In this document: positions 55,674 to 64,000 of the stretch, piece after piece | Layout: the number at the start of each line of letters is the position of its first letter | Numbering within the stretch: position 1 is the stretch's first letter | From: Saccharothrix deserti | Lineage (GTDB): Bacteria > Actinomycetota > Actinomycetes > Mycobacteriales > Pseudonocardiaceae | Assembly: GCF_009769385.1 (NCBI RefSeq) | Contig: NZ_VKAB01000001.1 | Span: 558,001-622,000, forward strand | Direction of reading: 5' to 3' | DNA length: 64,000 nt | Notes under the pieces: generated by a model | Databases searched by the model: none | What the model saw: the letters and a program-made list of their open reading frames with translations, nothing else | Told to the model about the DNA's origin: nothing | Program-made: the position numbers and the translations under genes

Positions 55674-57316
55674 CACATCCGCTCCGGCGCGGTCACGCCC
55701 AGCAGGGCGAGGCCGTTGGCGAACACCTGGCGGGTCGCCGCGCACAGCTGGAGCCGGGCGCGGTGCAGCTCGGTGGTCTCCTCGTCGCCGCGCGGCAGCA
55801 CCCGACAGGCCTCGTAGAACCGGTGGTAGGTGCCGGCCAGCTCCTCCAGGTACCGCGCGACCCGGTGCGGTTCGCGCAGCTCACCGGCGGTGCCGACGAC
55901 GCGCGGGAACTCGCCGATGGTGCGGATCAGGTCGCCCTCGCGCTCGTGCGTGAGCAGGTCGAGCGCGTCTCCCGGCGTGACGCCCAGGTCGGCGGCGTTG
56001 CGCAGCAGCGAGGCCAGCCGCGAGTGCGCGTACTGGACGTAGAACACCGGGTTGTCGTTGCTGTGCTTGCGCAGCAGGTCGAGGTCCAGGTCCAGGGACG
56101 AGTCGGCCGAGGAGCGGGACATCGCGTACCGGGCGGCGTCCACGCCGACCGCCTCCACCAGGTCCTGCATGGTGATCACGGTGCCCGCGCGCTTGCTCAT
56201 CCGCACCGGCTTGCCGTCGCTGACCAGGTTCACCATCTGGCCGATCAGCACCTCGACCGAGTCGGGGTCGTCGCCCAGCGCGGAGGCGGCGGCCTTGAGC
56301 CGGCCGATGTAGCCGTGGTGGTCCGCGCCGAGCATGTAGATGCACAGGTCGAAGCCGCGCGACCGCTTGTCCACCAGGTAGGCGATGTCACCGGCGATGT
56401 ACGCCGGGTCACCGTCGCTCTTGATGACCACGCGATCCTTGTCGTCACCGAATTCGGTGGTCCGCAGCCACCACGCGCCGTTGTCGAAGTACAGCGCGCC
56501 GGACTCCTTGAGCTGCTCGACGGCCTTCGTGACCGCGCCGGACTTGTGCAGCGAGTCCTCGTGGAAGAAGACGTCGAAGTCGGTGCCGAAGTCGTGCAGG
56601 TCCTTCTTGATCTCCTCGAACATGAGGCCGACGCCGATCCGGCGGAACACCTCGTGCGAGTCCTCGGCGGTCAGCGCGCTCGGCTCCTGGCGCAGGACCT
56701 CGGCGGCGATGTCGGTGATGTAGCCGCCCGCGTAGCCGTCCTCCGGCGCGGGCTCGCCCTTCGCGGCGGCGATCAGGGACCGGACGAACCGGTCGATCTG
56801 CGCGCCCGCGTCGTTGAAGTAGTACTCGCGGGTCACCTGGCCGCCGTTGGCCTCCAGGATGCGGCCGAGCGCGTCGCCGACCGCGGCCCAGCGGGTGCCG
56901 CCGAGGTGGATGGGGCCGGTCGGGTTCGCCGAGACGAACTCCAGGTTGATCCTGGTGCCGGTGAGCGCGTCACCGCGGCCGTAGGCCTCGCCGGCCTTCA
57001 GCACGTCGCGCACGATCTCGCCCTGGGCGTCCGCGGCGAGCCGCAGGTTCAGGAAGCCGGGGCCCGCGACCTCGACCGAGGCGATGGCGTCGGTGCCGGT
57101 CAGCGCGTCGGCCAGCCATCCGGCCAGGTCGCGGGACGTCACGCCGACCTTCTTGGCGGTCTGGAGGGCGACGTTCGTGGCGTAGTCGCCGTGCTCGGGG
57201 TTGCGGGGACGTTCGATCGTGACCGCTGTGGGCAGGGCAGTGGGATCGAGGCCGCGGGAGGACAGCACGTCCACGGCCGTCGCACGGACCAGTTCAGCGA
57301 GCGCAGCGGGAGTCAC
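55673..57316 (-). CDS. argS: Arginyl-tRNA synthetase
   Basis: 547 residues, class Ia. The N-terminal Add-1 domain ([20 protein letters not shown]) is followed by the HIGH-type site [20 protein letters not shown] (HLGG instead of HVGH, usual for this actinobacterial form), [17 protein letters not shown] in the KMSKS position (MSKRAG), and the DALR anticodon-binding C-terminus. GTG start at 57316. First gene of argS-lysA-hom-thrC-thrB. Confidence 0.96.
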   Translation of the reverse strand: MTPAALAELVRATAVDVLSSRGLDPTALPTAVTIERPRNPEHGDYATNVALQTAKKVGVTSRDLAGWLADALTGTDAIASVEVAGPGFLNLRLAADAQGEIVRDVLKAGEAYGRGDALTGTRINLEFVSANPTGPIHLGGTRWAAVGDALGRILEANGGQVTREYYFNDAGAQIDRFVRSLIAAAKGEPAPEDGYAGGYITDIAAEVLRQEPSALTAEDSHEVFRRIGVGLMFEEIKKDLHDFGTDFDVFFHEDSLHKSGAVTKAVEQLKESGALYFDNGAWWLRTTEFGDDKDRVVIKSDGDPAYIAGDIAYLVDKRSRGFDLCIYMLGADHHGYIGRLKAAASALGDDPDSVEVLIGQMVNLVSDGKPVRMSKRAGTVITMQDLVEAVGVDAARYAMSRSSADSSLDLDLDLLRKHSNDNPVFYVQYAHSRLASLLRNAADLGVTPGDALDLLTHEREGDLIRTIGEFPRVVGTAGELREPHRVARYLEELAGTYHRFYEACRVLPRGDEETTELHRARLQLCAATRQVFANGLALLGVTAPERM

Positions 57317-57487
57317 CCGGCAAGTCTAGGGAAGCGTTCCCGCTGGTCTCGACTGGGATGCGCGTCCCGCGAAGTGAGACCGGCAACTGTTGACGACCAC
57401 CCGCTGTGACGGGCAGTTGACGGTGATCAGACACGGTGTCCCTACACTGGCCCGCGGCATGGGCGTATGACGAGGACTGAGGCGGAC

Positions 57488-58330
57488 ATGACCAGCGGCA
57501 AGAAGACGAAGGCCGCGCGCTCCAGCGTTGCGGCGGCGCGCTCCTCGGTGGTGGCGAAGAAGCCGAAGCCATGGGGGACCATCATCGCGGTGGTTGCCGT
57601 GCTGGCCCTGGCGGGCACCGTGTTCGGTTACGCGTACAGCAAGATCGCGGACCAGAACGCCAAGGAAGCCGCACTCGCCAAGTGGAACCCGTCCGAGGAG
57701 AACAAAGACCCCTCGGACCAGATCCAGGGCGTGGTGAAGATCGACTACCAGCCTGGCAAGCACGTCCAGGCCACCCAGCGGGTCGCCTACGACCACTCGC
57801 CGCCCTTCGGCGGTCCGCACGACAACGTGTGGGCCGACTGCACCGGCACGGTCTACGAGACCGCGGTCCGCAACGAGAACATGGTCCACCCGCTGGAGCA
57901 CGGCGCCGTGTGGATCGCGTACAACCCGGACCAGATCAGCGGTGAGGCGCTCGACAAGCTGAAGGCGCGCGCCGACGGCCAGCCCTACACGATGCTGTCG
58001 CCGTACCCCGGCCTGGACAAGCCGATCTCGCTGCAGTCGTGGGGCCACCAGCTGAAGCTGGAGAGCGCCGACGACGAGCGCATCGACCAGTTCATCCAGT
58101 CGCTGCGGCGCAACCCGAACACGTACCCCGAGGTCGGCGCCCCGTGCGACTCGACCGGGTTCGACGTGACCAACCCGCCGCCGTTCGTGGCGGAGGCCCC
58201 GGGTCCGGACGCCGTCCCGATGGACGGTGGCACCGAGGACGCCGCCGAGACCGGCAACACCGCGGGCACCGACGCGCCGCCCGCGAGCGGCACCGACGCG
58301 CCGGCCCCCACCACCGCGCCGAGCAGCTGA
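57488..58330 (+). CDS. DUF3105 membrane-anchored protein
   Basis: 280 residues from ATG 57488. Short basic cytoplasmic part (KKTKAARSSVAAARSSVVAK), one transmembrane helix (WGTIIAVVAVLALAGTVFGY), then a DUF3105 domain: AYDHSPPFGGPHDNVWADCT, NMVHPLEHGAVWIAYNPDQ and CDSTGFDVTNPPPFVAE. Conserved His residues (YDHSPP, PLEHG) suggest metal binding. Disordered Thr/Pro/Ala tail. Directly followed (2 bp) by the DUF305 gene. Confidence 0.85.
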   Translation: MTSGKKTKAARSSVAAARSSVVAKKPKPWGTIIAVVAVLALAGTVFGYAYSKIADQNAKEAALAKWNPSEENKDPSDQIQGVVKIDYQPGKHVQATQRVAYDHSPPFGGPHDNVWADCTGTVYETAVRNENMVHPLEHGAVWIAYNPDQISGEALDKLKARADGQPYTMLSPYPGLDKPISLQSWGHQLKLESADDERIDQFIQSLRRNPNTYPEVGAPCDSTGFDVTNPPPFVAEAPGPDAVPMDGGTEDAAETGNTAGTDAPPASGTDAPAPTTAPSS

Positions 58331-58332
58331 CC

Positions 58333-59043
58333 GTGGCGGGCACCGAGCCGGAGGAGGTCACCCCCGTCACTCGCGGGGTGACCGCGACCAGGGCTGTCGT
58401 CGTGACGATCGCGGTACTGGCCGTCCTCCTGCTCGGTGCCGCCGTCGGACTGCTGATCCAGCTACCGGGCGCGGACAACAGCACCACGCCCGCGCGCGAC
58501 TCCGTCGACGTCGGGTTCTCGCAGGACATGGCGACGCACCACCTGCAGGGTGTGCAGATGGCCAACATCGCGCGCGACAAGACGGCCGACCCCGCCATCC
58601 GCCAGCTCGCCTTCGACATCGAGTCGACGCAGCTGGAGCAGGTGGGGCGGATGAAGGGCTGGCTGTTCCTCTGGGGCTACCCCGAGCAGTCGGTCGACGG
58701 CAAGCACATGTGGTGGATGACCGGCTCCTCCGGGACGCACGGCCACGACTCGGGCGGCGGGTCGAGCACGTCCGCCGAGGCCGGGAAGATGCCCGGCATG
58801 GCGACGGCCCAGGAGCTGTCCCGGCTGCGCTCGCTGAGCGGTGTCGAGTTCGACGTGTACTTCCTCCAGCTGATGCTGCGGCACCACCAGGGCGGCGCCC
58901 CGATGTCCGAGTACGCCGCCGCGAACGCCGGGCAGCCGGTCGTGCGAACGCTCGCCGACAACATGCTGAAGTCGCAGACGAGCGAGAGCGTCTACATGAC
59001 GCAACTCCTCACCGAACGCGGTGCGGCTCCTCTGCCCGCTTAG
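58333..59043 (+). CDS. DUF305 protein, His/Met-rich, membrane-anchored
   Basis: 236 residues from GTG 58333. One N-terminal helix (AVVVTIAVLAVLLLGAAVGL) and an extracellular DUF305 domain with the two family signatures: FSQDMATHHLQGVQMANIAR and FLQLMLRHHQGGAPMSEYA. A His/Met/Gly linker (GKMPGMATAQE, GTHGHDSGG) adds possible metal ligands. DUF305 proteins are linked to copper or metal handling in the envelope, by family context. Co-transcribed with the DUF3105 gene. Confidence 0.87.
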   Translation: MAGTEPEEVTPVTRGVTATRAVVVTIAVLAVLLLGAAVGLLIQLPGADNSTTPARDSVDVGFSQDMATHHLQGVQMANIARDKTADPAIRQLAFDIESTQLEQVGRMKGWLFLWGYPEQSVDGKHMWWMTGSSGTHGHDSGGGSSTSAEAGKMPGMATAQELSRLRSLSGVEFDVYFLQLMLRHHQGGAPMSEYAAANAGQPVVRTLADNMLKSQTSESVYMTQLLTERGAAPLPA

Positions 59044-59234
59044 GGTTTATCACACTCGACTCAGGACGACCACATTCAGTGGTCGAGGGGACCCTTCGGC
59101 CGAACCCGAGTTTTAAATTCGGGTGCCCATCCCGGCTCCTGTGGCTACGGTCGGAAATCGGTACGGCACTTGCCGTATTCCTGACCAAGTCAGGCCGGGG
59201 GGCCTTGCGGGCTCCTGTCCCATGAGGAGAAACA

Positions 59235-59603
59235 GTGATCAAGCGACTCGTGTCGGCGTTATTCGCCGTCGTGGCCGTGGCCGGCGTGCTGTTCGCGGCG
59301 GCACCCGCCGCCAATGCCAGCAACGGAAGCACGGACCGCTGCACGTACCTCTTCGTCGAATACACCACGAGCGGGAACACGCGCTACCTGCACTGGGCGG
59401 AAGCGCGCAACATCTGTGCGACGTACTGGGGTTTCCACAAGGTCGGCGGGGTGACCGGTCCGACGCAGAACCAGGGCAGTTTCCGGGTCAACTACGGCGG
59501 CCGGGCCGTCTCGCCCGGTGGCTACATCTGCGCGGAGAGCTGGAAGCACATCAGTGGTTCGCACTTCGACCTGATGGGCGCTCCCTGCACGCTGATCGCG
59601 TAG
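59235..59603 (+). CDS. Small secreted protein
   Basis: 122 residues from GTG 59235 (GAGGAG 5-6 bases upstream). Sec signal MIKRLVSALFAVVAVAGVLF with cleavage after AANA. The mature part of about 94 residues has four Cys (RCTYLF, NICATYW, YICAESW, APCTLIA), likely two disulfides, and many aromatics. No family recognised. The perfect 40-bp palindrome 15 bases past the stop shows a monocistronic transcript. Confidence 0.75.
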   Translation: MIKRLVSALFAVVAVAGVLFAAAPAANASNGSTDRCTYLFVEYTTSGNTRYLHWAEARNICATYWGFHKVGGVTGPTQNQGSFRVNYGGRAVSPGGYICAESWKHISGSHFDLMGAPCTLIA

Positions 59604-59617
59604 GGGTGAACTGACCG

Positions 59618-59657
59618 TCCGCCTTCTGTGTCCCGCGCGCGGGACACAGAAGGCGGA
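59618..59657 (+). terminator. Perfect 40-bp palindromic terminator
   Basis: 20-base arms with no mismatch (left arm TCCGCCTTCTGTGTCCCGCG). In RNA it gives a stem of up to 18 bp with a small loop. Confidence 0.88.
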
Positions 59658-60097
59658 TCCCCACGATTCCGAAGTGCTCGACGGCCAGATGGCGCTCTCG
59701 GCGACCAGGCGCAACTCCGTTTCCGCTCTGCATCACCATCTGAGGACAACTCTCCTTTTCTGTCACTTGTCGCTCTCTTCGGCGTCGTTCGAGCCTTGAG
59801 GTGAGCGGTGATGGCACGCCCGCAATACTTTGCGGGTGGCGATCAAGGATCTTGACGGCGTGCTGCCTGGGGCGGGGAGAGCGGATCTCCGCCGGCTGCC
59901 GAGCACGCCGGTGATCCCTGGACCGGAGTCCGGAGCACCGATCCGCAGTCCTGAGACCGCCGCTGGTGAGTGCAACGGGTCGGTGGGGTGGGACGGCGTC
60001 CGGCGATGAGCCGGACGACCCGTTCGCCGGTTTCGTGTCACCCGGATGGGGCTACCCGCCAGTAGTAACGTGGGAGGCCCCTTCCTGGAGGTCAGCG
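59658..60097. other. Intergenic region before the acyl-CoA dehydrogenase
   Basis: 440 bp without a convincing gene. A small hairpin CCCGCAA/TTGCGGG at 59820-59837 and a possible 55-65-codon open frame from GTG 59836 (VAIKDLDGVLPGAGRA) are seen, but neither has support. The dehydrogenase promoter should be near 60000-60080. Confidence 0.5.
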
Positions 60098-61987
60098 ATG
60101 ACCGCAGTGGATCCCGACAAGCACGTCGACGAGCGCACCGCCCGCAAGGTCGCCGAACAGGCCCGGGAAACGCGCTGGCGCCACCCCAGCTTCGGCCGGG
60201 AGCTCTTCCTCGGCCACTTCCGCCTCGACCTGATCCACCCGCACCCCAGCGGCTCGGCCGAGGACCGGGAACGCGGCGAGACGTTCCTGACCGCCCTGCG
60301 CGAGTTCTGCGAGAACGCCGTGGACGGCGCCCTCATCGAGCGCGAGGCCCGCATCCCCGACCACGTGCTGACCGGCCTCAAGCAGCTCGGCGCGTTCGGC
60401 ATGAAGATCAAACCCGAGTACGGCGGCCTCGGGTTGTCCCAGGTCTACTACAACCGGGCGTTGATGCTGGCCGGGTCGGCCAGCCCGGCCCTGGGCGCGA
60501 TGCTCTCCGCGCACCAGTCCATCGGCGTGCCGCAGCCGCTCGCCCTGTTCGGCACGGACGAGCAGAAGCGCGCCTACCTGCCCCGCTGCGCGACCGGCGC
60601 GATCAGCGCGTTCCTGCTCACCGAGCCGGACGTGGGCAGCGACCCGGCCCGTCTCGGCACCACGGCCACGCCCACCGACGACGGGTACGTGCTCGACGGC
60701 GTCAAGCTGTGGACGACGAACGGCGTGGTGGCCGACCTGCTGGTGGTGATGGCCCAGGTGCCCGGCAAGGGCATCAGCGCGTTCGTGGTCGAGGGCGACT
60801 CGCCCGGCATCACGGTGGAGAACCGGAACGAGTTCATGGGCCTGCGCGGTCTGGAGAACGGCGTCACCCGGTTCCACCAGGTCCACGTGCCCGAGGAGAA
60901 CCTGATCGGCAAGGAGGGCATGGGCCTCAAGATCGCGCTCACCACCCTCAACACCGGTCGGCTGTCGTTGCCCGCCCTGTGCGCGGGCGCGGCGAAGTGG
61001 TGCCTGAAGGTCGCCCGCGAGTGGTCCGCGGCACGGGTGCAGTGGGGTCTGCCGATCGGCAAGCACGAGGCCATCGCGGGCAAGGTCGCGTTCATCGCGG
61101 CCACCGCCTACGCGCTGGAGGCCGTGCTCGACCTGTCCAGCGAACTCGCCGACAAGGGCGGGCACGACATCCGCATCGAGGCGGCCCTGGCGAAGCTCTA
61201 CGGCTCCGAGATGGCCTGGCTGGTCGCGGACGAGCTGGTCCAGCTGCGCGGCGGTCGCGGCTACGAGACGGCGGCGTCCATGGCCGCGCGCGGCGAGCGC
61301 GGCGTGCCGGCCGAGCAGATGCTGCGCGACATGCGGATCAACCGGATCTTCGAGGGCTCGACCGAGATCATGCACCTGCTCATCGCGCGGGAGGCGGTGG
61401 ACGCGCACCTGGCCGTCGCCGGGGACATCATCGACCCGGAGGCGGACACCAAGCGCAAGGCCCAGGCGTTCGCCAAGGCGGGCGGGTTCTACGCGAAGTG
61501 GCTGCCGACGCTCGTGGTCGGCAAGGGCCAGGTGCCGCGCGCGTTCGCCGAGTTCGGGCCGTTGGCCGGGCACCTGCGGTTCGTCGAGCGGGCGAGCCGC
61601 AAGCTGGCCAGGCAGACGTTCTACGCGATGTCGCGCTGGCAGGGCCGGATGGAGCGCAAGCAGCGGTTCCTGGCACGGGTGGTGGACATCGGCGCGGAGC
61701 TGTTCGCGATCAGCGCGGCGTGCGTGAAAGCGGCGGCGGACGGCGACCGGGCGGTGGAGCTGGCGGACGCGTTCTCCGCGCAGGCCCGGGTGCGGGTGGA
61801 GGAGTTGTTCGACCGGTTGTGGCGGAACTCGGACGACTCGGATCTGGCCCTGGCGCGGCACGTCCTGGACGGGCGGTTCACCTGGCTCGAAGAGGGAGTG
61901 CTGGACCCGTCCAGCCCGGGACCGTGGATCGCGGACTCGACGCACCGGGCGTCCACGGCGCGGGACGTGCACCGCAAGACCCCGTAA
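60098..61987 (+). CDS. Long-form acyl-CoA dehydrogenase
   Basis: 629 residues from ATG 60098 (GGAGG 7 bases upstream). N-terminal extension of about 40 residues, then the ACAD core: [80 protein letters not shown] and [20 protein letters not shown], where the catalytic Glu sits in FEGSTEI. A C-terminal helical domain of about 170 residues resembles VLCAD/ACAD9-type enzymes, longer than the usual 380-400. Oxidises long-chain acyl-CoA to 2-enoyl-CoA; the electron acceptor ETF is not in the window. Confidence 0.92.
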   Translation: MTAVDPDKHVDERTARKVAEQARETRWRHPSFGRELFLGHFRLDLIHPHPSGSAEDRERGETFLTALREFCENAVDGALIEREARIPDHVLTGLKQLGAFGMKIKPEYGGLGLSQVYYNRALMLAGSASPALGAMLSAHQSIGVPQPLALFGTDEQKRAYLPRCATGAISAFLLTEPDVGSDPARLGTTATPTDDGYVLDGVKLWTTNGVVADLLVVMAQVPGKGISAFVVEGDSPGITVENRNEFMGLRGLENGVTRFHQVHVPEENLIGKEGMGLKIALTTLNTGRLSLPALCAGAAKWCLKVAREWSAARVQWGLPIGKHEAIAGKVAFIAATAYALEAVLDLSSELADKGGHDIRIEAALAKLYGSEMAWLVADELVQLRGGRGYETAASMAARGERGVPAEQMLRDMRINRIFEGSTEIMHLLIAREAVDAHLAVAGDIIDPEADTKRKAQAFAKAGGFYAKWLPTLVVGKGQVPRAFAEFGPLAGHLRFVERASRKLARQTFYAMSRWQGRMERKQRFLARVVDIGAELFAISAACVKAAADGDRAVELADAFSAQARVRVEELFDRLWRNSDDSDLALARHVLDGRFTWLEEGVLDPSSPGPWIADSTHRASTARDVHRKTP

Positions 61988-62009
61988 CCCAGCTACACGG
62001 TGGTTAGTT

Positions 62010-62050
62010 ACACGGGGCAGGTGTTTGCGGGCGCGGCACCTGCCCCGTGT
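62010..62050 (+). terminator. Terminator of the acyl-CoA dehydrogenase gene
   Basis: Perfect 14-bp arms ACACGGGGCAGGTG (62010-62023) and 62037-62050, 13-base loop. Confidence 0.85.
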
Positions 62051-62152
62051 CGGTTGGAAGGGGACCACGTCCCCCGTACTCCCCTTCCAACTCCCCTAGC
62101 AACAACGGAAGGACACACACCCTCCAGGAGGAGGTGGCAGTCACGCTACGTT

Positions 62153-62168
62153 ATTACTGGCCAGTTAA
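62153..62168. promoter_or_regulatory. Orphan palindromic operator
   Basis: ATTACTGGCCAGTTAA, similar to the palindrome at 12437-12452 (12 of 16). It follows a strong Shine-Dalgarno-like AGGAGGAGG (62127-62135) but no intact gene starts here; both flanking genes end in this gap. Confidence 0.45.
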
Positions 62169-62217
62169 GACGTACGACAATCGAGTGAATCACCAGGTGA
62201 GGGGCACTCGACTACTC

Positions 62218-63405
62218 TCAGAGAGTGACCGCACCTCGGCGGTCGAACAGCAGCTCGCGCGCCGCCCGCAACCCGATCGCGACCGCGCCGCTGAGCACCG
62301 CGCCGTCGCCGAGCTCGCCCGCCACGATCCGCGGCACGAGCGGCGTCATCCGGCGCAGCGCGGCCTCCATCGACTCCTGGAGCAGGTCGGTGTTGCTGCC
62401 GATGCCGCCGCCGAGCACGACCAGCTCGGGGTCGATCACCGCCACCACCGACGCCACCACGAACGCCAGCCGCTCCGCCTCGTCGCGCACCGCCAGCAGC
62501 GCCCGTTCGTCACCGGACTTCGCCGCCGTGAACACCTCGCGCGCCGTCCGCACCACCAGACCGCGCTCTTTCGCCAGTGCCACCACGGATTCCGCCGCCG
62601 CGGCCGCCTCGACCTGGCCGCGCTGCCGTCCGTCCTCTTCGGACTGACCGGTGTAGGGCAGGTAGCCGATCTCGCCCGCCGCGCCGTGCGCGCCCCGGAA
62701 CAACCGCCCGTCCACCACGATCCCCATGCCGATCCCGGTGCCGACGATGACGCACACGAACGCGTCCACGTCCCGCGCCACCCCGTACGCCCGCTCGCCG
62801 ACGGCGGCCAGGTTCGCGTCGTTCTCCACCACCAGGCCGGGCCCCAGCTCGGTCTCCAGGTCGTCCAGCAGACCGGGGCGTTCCCAGCCGGGCAGGTTCG
62901 GCGCGTGGTGCAGCGTCCGGTCGTGCGGATCGGGCACGCCGGGCGTGCCGACCACCTTCACCACCAGGTCCGCCAACGACAGGCCGGCGTCGGACACCGT
63001 CCGCTCCGCCAGGTCCCGCACCGTGCGGACCAACGCCGACGCCGAACGGCACCGGTTGCGCTCGTCCACCCGCGCGATCACCGAACCCGCCAGGTCCGCC
63101 ACCGCCACCCGGATCCGCTGCCTGCCGATGTCGATGCCCAGCACGTGCCCCGCCGCCGCGTTCGGCTCGTAGACCATCGCCGACCGGCCCGGACCGGCCG
63201 TGGTGCGGCCGATCGGGCGCACCAGACCGTGCCGCTCCAGGTCCAACAACGCCTGGCCCACCGTCGGTTTCGACAACCCGGTGTCCTTGGCGATCTGCGG
63301 CCTCGTCGCCGGACCACCCGCACGCAGTCGGTCGAGCACCGCGCGCTGGTTGAGCACGCGCATCCCCGCGGGGGTGCCCACCTGGGGCGACTTCCGGACC
63401 GTCAC
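62218..63405 (-). CDS. ROK-family transcriptional regulator (NagC/Mlc/XylR type)
   Basis: 395 residues from GTG 63405. N-terminal winged helix (NQRAVLDRLRAGGPATRPQI, AKDTGLSKPTVGQALLDLE), then a sugar-kinase-like ROK domain: GIDIGRQRIRVAVADLAGSV, VENDANLAAVGERAYGVA and CVIVGTGIGMGIVVDGRLFR with GAHGAAGEIGYLPY. The zinc motif CxCGxxGCxE is replaced by EDGRQRGQVE and the usual GEIGH His is Tyr, so the structural zinc is lost. Divergent from the GH92-like gene, its likely target. Confidence 0.9.
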   Translation of the reverse strand: MTVRKSPQVGTPAGMRVLNQRAVLDRLRAGGPATRPQIAKDTGLSKPTVGQALLDLERHGLVRPIGRTTAGPGRSAMVYEPNAAAGHVLGIDIGRQRIRVAVADLAGSVIARVDERNRCRSASALVRTVRDLAERTVSDAGLSLADLVVKVVGTPGVPDPHDRTLHHAPNLPGWERPGLLDDLETELGPGLVVENDANLAAVGERAYGVARDVDAFVCVIVGTGIGMGIVVDGRLFRGAHGAAGEIGYLPYTGQSEEDGRQRGQVEAAAAAESVVALAKERGLVVRTAREVFTAAKSGDERALLAVRDEAERLAFVVASVVAVIDPELVVLGGGIGSNTDLLQESMEAALRRMTPLVPRIVAGELGDGAVLSGAVAIGLRAARELLFDRRGAVTL

Positions 63406-63541
63406 AGCGAGTGAGTCTAGATCGGTTGGAGCAGCGGCCGGACAGGCTTGCGGACAAGTGGGTGAACCACCCTTGACAACGATGTCAGATTCGCCCTTTG
63501 CTCGCTGAAGATCAGCTGGTCACAGGCGAAAGGCGTGCGCA

Positions 63542-64000
63542 ATGGGGCTCATGCGGATTCGGAGATCACTGGTGGTCGTCACGACCACTGCACTGGTGCT
63601 CGCGAGCGTGGGAGGCTGGTCCTCCGCGACCGCCGCACCGGGGGAGCCAACCGTGAGCGAGACGCTCTTCGCCACGTCGTTCGAGGACGGGCAGCCGCAG
63701 CCGAAGTGGTCGAGCACGGTGGAGACGGGCCCGGACGGCAAGCCGAAGACCTCGGGCGTCAACGGCTCCGACTCCACCGGCATCCCCGGCAACGTCACCG
63801 ACCGCGTGGTCGACGTGGCGGCCAACGCCGAGAACACCGGTTCCAGCGAGGTCAAGGAGAACCTGGTCGACGGCAACGTGTCGTCGAAGTGGCTCACCTT
63901 CACCCCGACCGGCTGGGCGCGGTTCACCTTCGCCGAACCGGTCGCGGTCAAGCGGTACGCGATGTCGTCGGCCAACGACGCGCCCGAGCGCGACCCGAAG
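63542..64000 (+). CDS. Secreted GH92-like alpha-mannosidase, N-terminal part (cut by right edge)
   Basis: 153 codons present, open at the window end. ATG 63542 (63551 also possible). Signal peptide: MRIRRSLVVVTTTALVLASV with cleavage near ATAA. The N-terminal module FATSFEDGQPQPKWSSTVE, SGVNGSDSTGIPGNVTDRVV, SEVKENLVDGNVSSKWLTF and AVKRYAMSSANDAPERDPK matches the beta-sandwich/discoidin-like start of actinobacterial GH92 exo-alpha-mannosidases. The catalytic part lies outside the window, so the activity is inferred. TTGACA at 63473-63478 may be a -35 element. Divergent from the ROK regulator. Confidence 0.7.
   Translation, partial: MGLMRIRRSLVVVTTTALVLASVGGWSSATAAPGEPTVSETLFATSFEDGQPQPKWSSTVETGPDGKPKTSGVNGSDSTGIPGNVTDRVVDVAANAENTGSSEVKENLVDGNVSSKWLTFTPTGWARFTFAEPVAVKRYAMSSANDAPERDPK

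Noticed and set aside
59836..60009. Small plus-strand gene starting VAIKDLDGVLPGAG
   Set aside because: No ribosome-binding site and no recognisable fold; the hairpin at 59820-59837 overlaps its start.

Overview
The window is one stretch of high-GC actinomycete chromosome. GTG starts, very high third-position GC, NucS, an Asp-type MurA, DUF3558 lipoproteins, a Rho with a long Arg/Asp/Gln/Gly-rich insert, and the gene order argS-lysA-hom-thrC-thrB-rho-rpmE-prfA ... atp ... DUF2550 ... cob(I)alamin adenosyltransferase-murA all fit the Pseudonocardiales (a Saccharothrix/Lentzea/Actinosynnema-like organism). That placement is inferred from gene content, not from a search. No rRNA gene, canonical tRNA gene, CRISPR array, prophage or complete insertion sequence was seen.

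Left part (1-26.3 kb): accessory and metabolic genes. The 3' end of crotonyl-CoA carboxylase/reductase is followed by a DivIVA-like coiled-coil protein, two alpha/beta hydrolases, a GNAT acetyltransferase, FmdB, a double-domain 3-hydroxyacyl-CoA dehydrogenase, a dhaKLM dihydroxyacetone kinase operon, an aldehyde dehydrogenase, DUF3558 lipoproteins and an SSS symporter. Next comes a Ro60/TROVE gene (rsr) with two tandem Y-RNA-like modules directly upstream on the same strand, then nucS, a Nudix hydrolase and an ECHDC3-like crotonase. The part ends with ethylmalonyl-CoA mutase (meaA). The crotonyl-CoA reductase and this mutase are steps of the ethylmalonyl-CoA route, and the adenosyltransferase at 28.9 kb can supply the mutase's adenosylcobalamin. 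Several broken genes lie here: a siderophore-binding protein behind an iron box, an APC permease tail, a DUF1028 remnant, and a GlxA-type regulator split by a 13-bp tandem duplication.

Middle (26.5-48.5 kb): the housekeeping block murA, pduO-type adenosyltransferase, DUF2550, atpC, atpDGAHFEB, AtpI-like, wecA, tsaC, prmC, lpdA, prfA, rpmE. The order is the usual actinobacterial one, but with insertions. A convergent iclR gene and a terminator separate atpC from atpD. lpdA and a hydrolase lie between prfA and prmC. Two membrane or secreted protein genes lie between prmC and tsaC. An HxlR regulator and an oxidoreductase relic lie between the adenosyltransferase and DUF2550.

Right part (48.4-64 kb): rho, then the tightly overlapping argS-lysA-hom-thrC-thrB operon (aspartate-family amino acids plus arginyl-tRNA synthetase), a DUF3105/DUF305 membrane pair, a small secreted protein, a long acyl-CoA dehydrogenase, a ROK regulator, and the start of a divergent GH92-like secreted glycosidase that runs off the right edge.

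The most interesting locus is 17.1-19.0 kb. On the minus strand it reads promoter, Y-RNA-like module A, tRNA-mimicking Y RNA module B, a hairpin covering the rsr Shine-Dalgarno, then rsr.
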